Source: Pseudoalteromonas luteoviolacea
GTDB taxonomy: Bacteria > Pseudomonadota > Gammaproteobacteria > Enterobacterales > Alteromonadaceae
Assembly: GCF_001750165.1 (NCBI RefSeq)
Contig: NZ_CP015411.1
Coordinates: forward strand, 654,001 to 718,000
Reading direction: 5' to 3'
Length of the DNA: 64,000 nt
Numbering within the stretch: position 1 is the first letter of the stretch; every line of letters begins with the position of its first letter. The notes under the pieces are model-generated. The model had not been told where the DNA came from. It ran no database searches and saw only the letters and a program-made list of their open reading frames with translations. Below, one piece after another: positions 16,299 through 24,434 of this stretch. Both the position numbers and the translations under genes were made by a program.

Positions 16299-17846
16299 TT
16301 ATTTATACGTTTGTGCTAAAAAATCTATGTGTTGCAATATTTCGTCAACGGTTTCTTGTAATTCACTTCCCATGCGCAAGTGCTCATTTGGATAGGTACT
16401 TTCCATGAGTGACATCAAAGCGTAATAAAGAGGTTTAAAGCGTTCTGATAAGTCATACTCCTTGAACCAACGGCAGACTAAATTAGTTTGACCTTTTGCT
16501 AAAAAGAAAGTGAACAGTTGGATCAGCGTTTCCTCATAATCATCAATTTGTTGAGCACAAGTGCTTAAGATTTGACTCATTTTTTCAGCAGCTTGGTCAA
16601 ATTGGTTATTCCACAATAAAATTTGAATAACAAGGGGGTTACTTGCTTGCGGTATCTCTTCAATTTGTGCAATTAAGGAAAGGGCATGCTCCTTCGGTTT
16701 GAGCTGCGGTTGATTAAAATAAAGGGAAGCCAGTTTTAATTGAGCAATAGGGTCTTCGGAAGCGACTTCTAGTAGGTGCTTTTCAGCAAGATCATACTTG
16801 GCTTCTTGAGTGTAAATAAGGGCTAGTAGCTTATGTGCAGGTGAAAAGTTATCTTGCTGATACGAGTTCAATGCATGTGTTTTGGCCTGTTCCAGTTCAT
16901 TTTTAGCGAGATAAAAATGAGCGGCAATGAAGTTGTAATGGAGTAGTTGCTCTGTTTGCAAGTAGGATTCTACGGCGTCCAATTTACCTTGATATATACG
17001 AGAAAAAACAAGTGAAATATAGAGGCGTTCATCGGTATTACCTTTGCTGATCTCTGTTAATGCCAGTGTTTCAGCCTCATCATATTTGCTTTGTTTTTGG
17101 TAGATGGCAAGTAGTGTAAATAGTGCTTCATCCTCACCTGCATGATATGCAAGCAGCGCATATTTTTCAGCAAGTTCCATTTTATTTCTATCATAATAAA
17201 AGTTGGCTAGTTTGCTTTGACTGCTCTCAACCTTTTTTTCAATTGCCAAGAGATAGTGCTTTTCAGCCTCTGAGAAGTCGCGTTGCTTTACATAGGCATA
17301 GGCTAATAGTAATGCAGCTTCAAAATAGCCCTCCTTAATACATTCATACGCCAACTCAATTACTTGGTCTGTTTGTTCTTGTATAGAGTAAATGACCAGC
17401 AGCATGAAACGCGCACCAGCATCGTCAAGTTGCTTTAAATAGTGCTCAGCCTTTTCAAATTGCTCTAATATATAATAAAAACAGCCTAGCATGAGAGTAT
17501 TGCTGCTCTCTAATAGTTTCTGTTCTAGTTGCTGAGTCTCTTTCGTGGGGGTTTTATCGCCATGTTCAAGAAGCAATTTGAGTAGTTTAACTAACTCTTG
17601 ATCCTGTTGTACGGCACTGCTTTCAATGGGGAGCAGTTCTTTTTGCAGGTTGCCATTCCCTGATTTATCTAAAAATTGAGAGATGGCAGAGGAAATTTTT
17701 GTTTTTTCGTCAAATGGAAGCTGCTCACTGCAGACAAAAGCATTGGCAATCATAACTGCTGCGTGCGGGTGACATTCCCGGTTAAGTTGCTGAGCAAACA
17801 CATTGGCTCTTTTTAATAAATCCTCTCCAGAGCACCATATTTCCAT
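16299..17846 (-). CDS. TPR-repeat protein, probably expressed as the -1 frameshift extension of the upstream ATPase
   Basis: 515 residues from the first ATG. At least ten tetratricopeptide-like helical pairs run from about residue 115 to 440 (for example LEQFEKAEHYLKQL, KQRDFSEAEKHYLLAIEK, YDLAEKHLLEVA); no signal peptide or membrane helix. The ATG at 17846 has no ribosome binding site and lies inside the upstream ATPase gene (34-base overlap). The same frame is open back to 17879. Translated upstream of the ATG it reads GIWLTQF before MEIWCSGEDLL, which continues the ATPase family sequence as I recall it. I therefore infer it is the C-terminal part of a STAND-like ATPase-TPR protein of about 905 residues made by frameshifting at 17873-17867, though a sequencing indel is also possible. 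Confidence 0.85.
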   Translation of the reverse strand: MEIWCSGEDLLKRANVFAQQLNRECHPHAAVMIANAFVCSEQLPFDEKTKISSAISQFLDKSGNGNLQKELLPIESSAVQQDQELVKLLKLLLEHGDKTPTKETQQLEQKLLESSNTLMLGCFYYILEQFEKAEHYLKQLDDAGARFMLLVIYSIQEQTDQVIELAYECIKEGYFEAALLLAYAYVKQRDFSEAEKHYLLAIEKKVESSQSKLANFYYDRNKMELAEKYALLAYHAGEDEALFTLLAIYQKQSKYDEAETLALTEISKGNTDERLYISLVFSRIYQGKLDAVESYLQTEQLLHYNFIAAHFYLAKNELEQAKTHALNSYQQDNFSPAHKLLALIYTQEAKYDLAEKHLLEVASEDPIAQLKLASLYFNQPQLKPKEHALSLIAQIEEIPQASNPLVIQILLWNNQFDQAAEKMSQILSTCAQQIDDYEETLIQLFTFFLAKGQTNLVCRWFKEYDLSERFKPLYYALMSLMESTYPNEHLRMGSELQETVDEILQHIDFLAQTYK

Positions 17847-19015
17847 AAACTGGGTGAGCCAGATACCTTTTTTCTGTCTTTACGACGCCCATAGCGCATT
17901 AAGTACCAAATATTGAAAAAGCGTTCTTTTAAAGCATATAAGTGGTTTTTGGTGTGAGTTGTGGTTTTTTCGATGATCCACTGCTTTTCAAGTTGCCTGA
18001 GCTGTGCGGAAATTTGCTTGCTGGGGAGTCTTGTTTTCTCGGTAAGTTCTTTGACTGAGATCGCATCCCAATTAAGGGCAATGGCATTGACGATGGGCTT
18101 TTGCTGAGCGGTTAAATCGTCCATACGATGTTTGTAAAGGGGGGTTGTTTTATCAATGGTTTCTTCTAGTAGCCTAAATGTGCTGCCTTTTGCACCCTCT
18201 ACTAGTATATTGAATAATATAACCATGGTACGCGGAATATCCCCAGTTAAGCGGCGGATGGACTCGACTTTTTCCGGCTCATTTTTTAACAGTAATTTGA
18301 GTGTTTGTTGTTCTTTTTCACCGGCATGTTCACTGAGTTTATTGAGCAGTGCAATCGTTTCATTCTTTTTCAAGCCGGTTAGGGTTTCTACGGTAAAAAA
18401 TTGATAAAAGGGGGCCGTATTGTCAAAAAAGGCTTCGAGCCTAACGGCTGAGCCACCAAAAATACGGATATTATTATTGGTAGTGAGGACTTCTCGGAGT
18501 ATCTCCCCTTCGTGTTGCGAAAACGGCTCAAATAACTCGGCGATATTATCAATAAATAAGATAATCTTTTTATTGTGTGTAATGAGCGTTTGATCGATGA
18601 CAGCAATCAGCTGTTTTATTTCGTTATCCTCTAGATCATCCACTGTCTCGAACAAGGTACCAAACAGGGCGCTGTTAAACTCGGCCAACTCTTCAGCGAG
18701 CCGCTCCCAAAATGTAAAGAGTGAGCTAATCCCATACTCTTCTTCTTTGAACGTGATTGGTATGAGCCAAGAGGAGAGTTGTTGATCTTCTTCGACCTCA
18801 ATTGCCAACCGGCGCAACATGGTGGTTTTTCCTGAGCCTCTAACACCTTGTATAATATAGTGTTGTTCAGGGTGTGCCATATCGGCATCTTTAATTGATT
18901 GCCACAGCTTCTTATATTGCCTTAGCCTGATAACAAAGTTGCTTTTTACCATATGGGCTGAAGTATTTTGAGTATTATAAAGCTTAATACCCTCTTTGTA
19001 GTTATCTAGCTGCAT
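17813..19015 (-). CDS. STAND-like P-loop ATPase with winged-helix domain (0-frame product)
   Basis: 400 residues. Walker A is GVRGSGKTT (Lys about 63), Walker B is IILFIDN (Asp about 156), a sensor strand IRIFGGSAV follows, then GDIPRT (arginine-containing motif). A winged helix lies at about 325-365 (SVKELTEKTRLPSKQISAQLRQLEKQ region) and the family signature FFNIWYLMRYGRR at about 368-380. After Lys383 the 0-frame continues for only 17 residues that look non-homologous and stops at 17813. The gene begins inside the stop of the preceding ATPase (14-base overlap) behind GGAGG. Role unknown; the architecture with the TPR extension resembles signal-sensing STAND NTPases. Confidence 0.87.
   Translation of the reverse strand: MQLDNYKEGIKLYNTQNTSAHMVKSNFVIRLRQYKKLWQSIKDADMAHPEQHYIIQGVRGSGKTTMLRRLAIEVEEDQQLSSWLIPITFKEEEYGISSLFTFWERLAEELAEFNSALFGTLFETVDDLEDNEIKQLIAVIDQTLITHNKKIILFIDNIAELFEPFSQHEGEILREVLTTNNNIRIFGGSAVRLEAFFDNTAPFYQFFTVETLTGLKKNETIALLNKLSEHAGEKEQQTLKLLLKNEPEKVESIRRLTGDIPRTMVILFNILVEGAKGSTFRLLEETIDKTTPLYKHRMDDLTAQQKPIVNAIALNWDAISVKELTEKTRLPSKQISAQLRQLEKQWIIEKTTTHTKNHLYALKERFFNIWYLMRYGRRKDRKKVSGSPSLWKYGALERIY
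17867..17873 (-). promoter_or_regulatory. Candidate -1 ribosomal frameshift site, A AAA AAG
   Basis: On the minus strand the 0-frame codons are aga-aaa-aag-gta, giving the canonical heptamer A AAA AAG (the dnaX slippery sequence) in the correct phase. A slip of -1 after aag moves to ggt-atc-tgg, exactly the frame of the TPR ORF. The -1 frame is closed by a taa at 17882-17880, so the shift must occur between there and the 0-frame stop, and the heptamer sits in that window. Four bases after it is a short CTGG/CCAG hairpin. I see no strong upstream Shine-Dalgarno enhancer. Confidence 0.7.
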
Positions 19016-20177
19016 GGCGCCTCCACCACTCTTTTAACATAGGAGATGTAAATTCAAATGCATCGTCGCCATTTTCGAAAATGTAGCCATCATGTTTTAG
19101 GCAGTCGATGACGTAACTGGTATTAACGGCGGCATTGGTTGGTGATGCCTTGATATTGTGTAAGTCAGATAATGTGATTTCACCATGTGCTGCAATATGA
19201 TTGAGCGATTCATATGCAAATCTTTGCTCGCTCTTTTCTAACCTATTCAGTCGCTCAGCCCAATGGTTGAAGTTTGACAGGTAGTTTTGTGTAAATAGCT
19301 GCTCATAAGCAATATCAATGTCTTGCTGTGATGGGCAGGTTATGTCATTTTCACAGCAATGATCTTCGACACTCAATACTAAGGTCTCGATATAATAGGG
19401 CATGAACCACCCCAACCTTTCTAACAAATAGAGTTTTATCTCATTGGACAATAGCAGGTTTTCTTTATCTTCAGTGGAAACAAAATCGATAAACGTCAGT
19501 GCTTTTTCAGTAGTTAAAGGGGTCACTGTGACGGTCATCAATACATTGATTAGATCGGATAAGTTTAATTTATTTACAAGCGAATCTAGCCCAATAGAGC
19601 CGGTGAAAATAAACTGAATGTTTTGATCTAAACTTGGCTCCTGAACAAGCTCTCGGCAGCCTGCCAAAAATTGCTCAGCTGCAGCTTGGCCATGTTCAGT
19701 ATGTATTTTTTCCAATACGTCAGGGAATTCATCAATGACTATTATGAGCTTTTGGTTTATTTTGATTTTCTCAAGTACTGCTTTGAGGTCATGGTGTGTT
19801 AGGAGTTGCTCTTGGTTAGCAAACTCGATACCAGCTTCACTGATGTTGAGTCCTTTTATACTAGTTTTTAAATCATTTAGCTTTTCAGTACTCCACTGTG
19901 TGAGTTTACTGAGTTTATTGGTAAATTCTGATCTAAATAAGTTATCAATAATACATTTGTAATATTCATGAACTGAAGGGCAAGATTGCACTATGTTATA
20001 TAAGAATACATAACCCTCTTTGGGTTGAGATTCCAAATGCCTAAGTAGCGATGTTTTTCCAACACGCCTAGGTGCTAGTAATAGTAGGTGACTGCCACGC
20101 TTCAAACGACGCCATATTCTATTTTCATCTTTTTCTCTTGGAAAGTAATACTTTCCAAATGCCACTTGCCCAGCCAT
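19002..20177 (-). CDS. P-loop ATPase (archaeal-ATPase/COG1672-like), first gene of the ATPase-TPR operon
   Basis: 391 residues from the ATG at 20177, which has AAAGGAGG five bases upstream; an ATG at 20222 would add 15 residues without support. Walker A is APRRVGKTSLL (about 35-45), Walker B is IIVIDEFPDVL (Asp-Glu about 149-150) and the sensor strand is FIFTGSIGLDSL. The C-terminal part ends with a winged-helix-like region and FTSPMLKEWWRR, a hallmark of this family. No membrane segment. Gene order with overlapping stops and starts implies one mRNA and coordinated amounts with the second ATPase, possibly a two-ATPase complex. Confidence 0.87.
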   Translation of the reverse strand: MAGQVAFGKYYFPREKDENRIWRRLKRGSHLLLLAPRRVGKTSLLRHLESQPKEGYVFLYNIVQSCPSVHEYYKCIIDNLFRSEFTNKLSKLTQWSTEKLNDLKTSIKGLNISEAGIEFANQEQLLTHHDLKAVLEKIKINQKLIIVIDEFPDVLEKIHTEHGQAAAEQFLAGCRELVQEPSLDQNIQFIFTGSIGLDSLVNKLNLSDLINVLMTVTVTPLTTEKALTFIDFVSTEDKENLLLSNEIKLYLLERLGWFMPYYIETLVLSVEDHCCENDITCPSQQDIDIAYEQLFTQNYLSNFNHWAERLNRLEKSEQRFAYESLNHIAAHGEITLSDLHNIKASPTNAAVNTSYVIDCLKHDGYIFENGDDAFEFTSPMLKEWWRRHAAR

Positions 20178-20411
20178 TGGAGCCTCCTTTGACAACAGTT
20201 CTATAGTTAAGTATGTTGACAATAAATTTATTGTCAGAAGTGTATTCGCGAAGGATGGCTTTATGTTCAGCGTCTGACAGTACTATATAACCTGCTTATG
20301 CTAAACGAATAAATGCAAGATGTGCACTTTAGATCTCAAAGATTAGGTAATGACAAGGGGCACGCTTAACTTGTTTAGTTGTTCTACTGGGCTGTGTAGA
20401 TAAAGGTGGAG

Positions 20412-20438
20412 AGCGGCAATATCATATTTACTGCCGCT
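20412..20438. terminator. Weak hairpin downstream of the 102-residue protein gene
   Basis: Seven-base stem AGCGGCA/TGCCGCT (20412-20418 with 20432-20438), 13-base loop, no clear T-run. Possible terminator for the minus-strand gene ending at 20462. Confidence 0.35.
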
Positions 20439-20461
20439 TGGTCAGGCTAAATATATGAAGT

Positions 20462-20770
20462 TTAATCCTCAGGTCCATTCATCGTAAAGACCAAATGTTT
20501 GCGCATATCTTTTAAGATAACGCCTTTTTTCACCATGGCGGCGCTAAGACGTTTTTGCCATTTGAGTAAATCGGGTTTTGCCGCTTCCAAGGCTTGCTCA
20601 TTCTCGAATTGAAAGCACAGTAATAAAGAACTCGGAAATAAATGAAATTCCATATCAAACCAGCATTGTAGCATGCCGGGGATCTCTTCTCGCGCTTGTG
20701 CTTCGAGTCTATCTGCCACATCAAGTACGAGTGCTTGTTGTTTTTCTTGCACTTTAGAGAGTTTTTTCAT
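20462..20770 (-). CDS. Small hypothetical protein
   Basis: 102 residues from the ATG at 20770 (MKKLSKVQEKQQ), preceded by GGAG at good spacing; the frame is open to 20854 but that part looks non-coding. Helical, with a hydrophobic strand SSLLLCFQFENEQAL in the middle and a basic C-terminal third. No signal peptide. No family recognised. It follows the cupin gene closely and may share its transcript. Confidence 0.6.
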   Translation of the reverse strand: MKKLSKVQEKQQALVLDVADRLEAQAREEIPGMLQCWFDMEFHLFPSSLLLCFQFENEQALEAAKPDLLKWQKRLSAAMVKKGVILKDMRKHLVFTMNGPED

Positions 20771-20860
20771 CAGGGGCTCCGATTCTGCTGTGAAATAGGG
20801 TGCGATGCTGTGGATTATAACCAAGTAAGGTCTATGACAACAACGCCAAAGCATGGCTGC

Positions 20861-21514
20861 TCAGTTGATGGCAAGGTGCCCGACCTTCACCAATATAACT
20901 GTCGGTTGCTCAACAAACGGTGTATGTTGGCTTAAGTGCGGGTTTCGAAGCCAAGAGCCTTGTGGATATTGACCTTGTTCATCAATAAACGCGCCTTCAA
21001 GCACTAGGATCTCCTCCCCACCAAAATGTGTGTGCGGGATAAATCGCTCATTGGCTGGCCATTTGACTAACGCCGTATGTTGCTGCGCGAAGCTATGCAG
21101 TGACATCACCTGCAAATTACCTTGCCCTTGTTGCCAAGGTGTTTCATGTGTGTTTACTCTGACGGTTGTTAGGTCCTGCTCATCAAACTGATTGAGTTTT
21201 ACAAAAATCACACAGCCATGTTTGCTAAATGGCGCATGCACACTATTTGGCGGATTTCGTAAGTAGGTGCCTGCTGGATAGTCACCATGTTCATCAGAGA
21301 AAACCCCTTCAAGAACAAATATCTCTTCACCAAACGGATGTGGATGAGGCTTAAAGGCGGAACCAGCCTCGTATTTTACAATACTGGTAGTGTGCCCAGA
21401 CTCTTTGTCCTCGCGTTCTAATGGTTTACGCCAAACCCCTTTGGCGGGGCTAGCAAGCCAAGGTTGCTTGGCTGTGTTAATAATTACTCGCTCTGCAAAA
21501 TTCATGTTTAGCAT
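20861..21514 (-). CDS. Two-domain cupin protein (ChrR-type cupin)
   Basis: 217 residues containing two related cupin barrels. The first has KPHPHPFGEEIFVLEG (about 55-70) and YLRNPPNSVH; the second has PHTHFGGEEILVLEG (about 160-175) and WLRNPHLSQHTPF. Each pair of motifs supplies the His/Glu metal-binding set. This duplicated cupin_7 form is like the C-terminal domain of anti-sigma factor ChrR and related oxygenase-like proteins, here free-standing. GAGG precedes the ATG by seven bases. It lies just downstream of the SDR gene on the same strand. Confidence 0.82.
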   Translation of the reverse strand: MLNMNFAERVIINTAKQPWLASPAKGVWRKPLEREDKESGHTTSIVKYEAGSAFKPHPHPFGEEIFVLEGVFSDEHGDYPAGTYLRNPPNSVHAPFSKHGCVIFVKLNQFDEQDLTTVRVNTHETPWQQGQGNLQVMSLHSFAQQHTALVKWPANERFIPHTHFGGEEILVLEGAFIDEQGQYPQGSWLRNPHLSQHTPFVEQPTVILVKVGHLAIN

Positions 21515-21554
21515 ATGCTGACCTCTTTGGTTTAAAGCACCGTTTCAAAGTGTG

Positions 21555-22328
21555 TTAGTTTCTACCTGCCATCACACCGCCATCGACATCCATAATAGTG
21601 CCAGTCACCCAACTTGCTTCATCGGATAATAAAAATAAAATACTGTTGGCAACATCATCTGGTTCACCAATACGGCCTATGGGATGGAATTCATTAAATG
21701 CAGCTAAGGTTTGCTTAATTTCTGCTGGTGGTATGAATGCGCCATAAATGGGGGTGTGTACGACTGCCGGTGCAACGGCATTGACGCGGATGTGGTTATC
21801 CGCTAATTCCATCGCGAGGTGCTGGGTAAGCGCGTGGAGACCAGCTTTAGCCATAGAATATGCACTAGAGGGGGTAGCTTTGATTGCTTGTTTCGCCCAC
21901 ATTGAACCAACATTGACCATGTTACCCCCATTGAAACGTTGCATATTCTTAACTACGCCTTGCGTGAGTAAAAAGGTGGCTTTATTTAAATCATGGTATT
22001 TGTCATAGTCTGCAAGTGAATGCTCAATAAAAGGCGTGGGTGAGAAATAACCTGCTGCGTTAACAAGGTAGCGATAGTGTGTTGAAGAACTCGCGACTTC
22101 TTCTGCGAACGTCATCACTGACTGAGTGTCATACAGATTGATTTGTTTGCCAGTGACGGTGCCAAACTCACTTAATGCACTGATCGCAGAATCTAACTTG
22201 TGTTGATTATTAGCGACAATCTCGACTGAGACGCCTGCTTGTAAAAGTTGCTTAGCCGTTGCGTATCCCATACCGCTTGAGCCACCAATGATAAGGGCAA
22301 TGCCTGAATTTGAAAAAGTCATAATCAC
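21555..22328 (-). CDS. Short-chain dehydrogenase/reductase
   Basis: 257 residues. Rossmann signature GGSSGMG (about 15-21), NAAG (90-93), catalytic Ser142, Tyr157 and Lys161 (SAYSMAKAG) and the C-terminal SDEASWVTGTIMDVDGG typical of classical SDRs. Substrate is unknown. A second Met two codons on (MTFS) is an alternative start. It is divergent from an HxlR regulator whose presumed sites lie in between, so redox or aldehyde stress control is plausible. Confidence 0.92.
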   Translation of the reverse strand: MIMTFSNSGIALIIGGSSGMGYATAKQLLQAGVSVEIVANNQHKLDSAISALSEFGTVTGKQINLYDTQSVMTFAEEVASSSTHYRYLVNAAGYFSPTPFIEHSLADYDKYHDLNKATFLLTQGVVKNMQRFNGGNMVNVGSMWAKQAIKATPSSAYSMAKAGLHALTQHLAMELADNHIRVNAVAPAVVHTPIYGAFIPPAEIKQTLAAFNEFHPIGRIGEPDDVANSILFLLSDEASWVTGTIMDVDGGVMAGRN

Positions 22329-22387
22329 ATCTCTTGTTTTAAAAAGTCGTGATAAGATTAAATTTAATAAAAGCCTCTGAATAGTAA

Positions 22388-22420
22388 GTACAATTTGGTT
22401 AGCTAGGTACTTTTTGGTAC
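22388..22420. promoter_or_regulatory. Candidate HxlR operator: three GTAC motifs
   Basis: GTAC occurs at 22388, 22407 and 22417 in the 98-base divergent spacer between the SDR and HxlR genes; the last two are ten bases apart (one helical turn). HxlR-family proteins bind inverted-repeat sites containing such cores. Assignment is inference. Confidence 0.4.
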
Positions 22421-22426
22421 ATCTTT

Positions 22427-22765
22427 ATGACATCACAAGAAAAAAAATTTTCAAGAAAGTTAGCGCCACAATCCAGCGCGCGCATGGTAGAAACCATTTA
22501 TGGCTGTAAATGGTCTTTGACGGTATATCAGCTATTGAATGCAGGGGTAAACCGGCCCGGAGAAATGGTGCGTCAAGTTGAGGGCTTATCGACCAAGGTG
22601 CTCAACCAATGTTTAAAGCGTAATGTTGAATTTGGTATTTTAGATAAACAGGTTTTTAATGAGCTCCCCCCTCGAGTGGAATACCTAGTAACACCATTTG
22701 GAGAAAAGTTTTTGGCCATTTTAGAACAACTAGAAGCACTACAAATAGAAATTGATAGTGAGTAA
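22427..22765 (+). CDS. HxlR-family winged-helix transcriptional regulator
   Basis: 112 residues. The HxlR pattern is clear: IYGCKWSLTVYQLL near residue 23, RPGEMVRQVEGLSTKVLNQCLKRN as the recognition region, and RVEYLVTPFGEKF for the wing. The Cys in the YGCKW motif is the usual redox- or aldehyde-sensing position in related regulators. It is divergent from the SDR gene and probably represses it. Confidence 0.92.
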   Translation: MTSQEKKFSRKLAPQSSARMVETIYGCKWSLTVYQLLNAGVNRPGEMVRQVEGLSTKVLNQCLKRNVEFGILDKQVFNELPPRVEYLVTPFGEKFLAILEQLEALQIEIDSE

Positions 22766-22997
22766 ATAAGAGTATTATGATGACAGCTAGACAAGTTGCG
22801 CAGTTTGTATGCGTACTTTTGAGCAAAGGATAGCCGTGTCAGTCAATAAATCAGCACATCCATAACTTGAAAATATATATCATTCCTAATCATTCTTTGC
22901 AGTATCGCAATAATTTATTACTGTGCACACTAGATAAAAATTCCGATTTATCTTCTTTTTAGAATTTCTCTCGTACGAATCATTCAAAGGTAACTAT

Positions 22998-24380
22998 ATG
23001 TCCTTCATCGCCATGGTGAGCCTTGCTGTTTTTGCTGCAATTCTCATTATTTTATTTCAAACCCAGAAAAAAGGGGCAACACTTTCTCGCCTCGTTTTAA
23101 TCGGCCTGTCATTAGGCAGCGTATTTGGTCTTGCCTTACAGTTTTTCCTGGGAGAGGGACATCAAGCCATAACTGAAACCCTAAATTGGACCAATGTAGT
23201 TGGCAGTGGTTATGTTGCACTGTTGAAAATGATCATTATGCCTTTGGTATTGGTGTCTATGGTGGCAGCGGTTGTACGATTAGATAAGTCGGGGGCTTTG
23301 GGCAAAATTAGTGGTATCACGATTTCAGTGCTGGTAGTGACGACCATGGTAGCAGCGCTGATCGGTATTTTTATTACTCAATTATTTGGGTTGAGTGCTG
23401 AAGGTTTGACAGAAGGCGCACGCGAAACATCTCGTATTGCCGTGCTGGAGTCTCGCAGTGAAACCGTCAGTGATTTGTCAATTCCACAAATGTTACTGAG
23501 CTTTATCCCAACCAATATCTTCCAAGACTTAGCGTGGGAGCGTTCAACTTCTATCATCGCGGTGGTGATTTTTGGTATTTTGGTAGGCATTGCAGCGCGT
23601 AAGGTGATGAGTGAACGTGAAGAGCTAGAAGCACCCATCCGCACATTTGTTGAAACCCTACAAGCGGTTGTGATGCGACTGGTGAAAATGGTGATTTCAC
23701 TGACACCATATGGGGTTGCGGCGCTGATGGCAAAGGTAGTTGCCACATCAAGTTTGGCTGATATCACAAATTTATTAGGCTTTATTGTCGCATCTTATGT
23801 GGCTATTTTCTTAATGTTTGTGGTACATGGAGTGTTAGTGGGTCTATTTGGCGTCAGTCCAAAGCAGTTTTTCCAAAAAATCTGGCCTGTACTTACATTT
23901 GCGTTTACGTCTCGCAGTAGCGCAGCCACTATTCCACTGAATGTTGATACGCAAATCAACAAGCTGAATGTACCGCCTGCGATTGCAAACTTATCAGCGT
24001 CATTTGGTGCGACGATTGGTCAAAATGGGTGTGCAGGTATTTATCCTGCGATGCTGGCTGTGATGGTCGCACCGAGCGTCGGTATCAACCCGATGGATAT
24101 TTCATTTATATTATCGCTCGTTGCCATTGTTGCTATCAGTTCATTTGGTATTGCAGGTGTGGGCGGTGGTGCAACATTTGCGGCATTGATTGTACTACCT
24201 GCCATGGGCTTACCAGTGACCATCGCTGCATTGCTTATTTCAATTGAGCCATTAATTGATATGGCACGTACGGCATTAAATGTATCTGGCTCGATGACAG
24301 CGGGTACTATTACGCACCGTATTTTAGGAGAAAAAGCTCAAGTGCAAGCGCCTGCTGAGTCTGCTGCTCAGTCTTCTTAA
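22998..24380 (+). CDS. tcyP: L-cystine:cation symporter
   Basis: 460 residues, polytopic inner-membrane carrier of the dicarboxylate/amino acid:cation symporter family. It matches E. coli TcyP (YdjN) over its length: GYVALLKMIIMPLVLVS, TPYGVAALMAKVVA, VLTFAFTSRSSAATIPLN, the GATIGQNGCAGIYPAMLA loop and GVAGVGGGATFAA-type ending (here GIAGVGGGATFAA). It imports cystine with sodium or protons. The unlinked position between an HxlR regulator and an acyltransferase suggests a single-gene unit. Confidence 0.94.
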   Translation: MSFIAMVSLAVFAAILIILFQTQKKGATLSRLVLIGLSLGSVFGLALQFFLGEGHQAITETLNWTNVVGSGYVALLKMIIMPLVLVSMVAAVVRLDKSGALGKISGITISVLVVTTMVAALIGIFITQLFGLSAEGLTEGARETSRIAVLESRSETVSDLSIPQMLLSFIPTNIFQDLAWERSTSIIAVVIFGILVGIAARKVMSEREELEAPIRTFVETLQAVVMRLVKMVISLTPYGVAALMAKVVATSSLADITNLLGFIVASYVAIFLMFVVHGVLVGLFGVSPKQFFQKIWPVLTFAFTSRSSAATIPLNVDTQINKLNVPPAIANLSASFGATIGQNGCAGIYPAMLAVMVAPSVGINPMDISFILSLVAIVAISSFGIAGVGGGATFAALIVLPAMGLPVTIAALLISIEPLIDMARTALNVSGSMTAGTITHRILGEKAQVQAPAESAAQSS

Positions 24381-24384
24381 TGAT

Positions 24385-24416
24385 AAAAAATAGGGGCCTG
24401 TATGGCCCCCATTTTT
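24385..24416. terminator. Bidirectional terminator between tcyP and the acyltransferase
   Basis: Stem AAAAAT-A-GGGGCC with GGCCCC-C-ATTTTT (24386-24398 with 24404-24416, one mismatch). T-runs on both strands suit both convergent genes. Confidence 0.88.
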
Positions 24417-24434
24417 ACCTAGTCACTGCATTTT

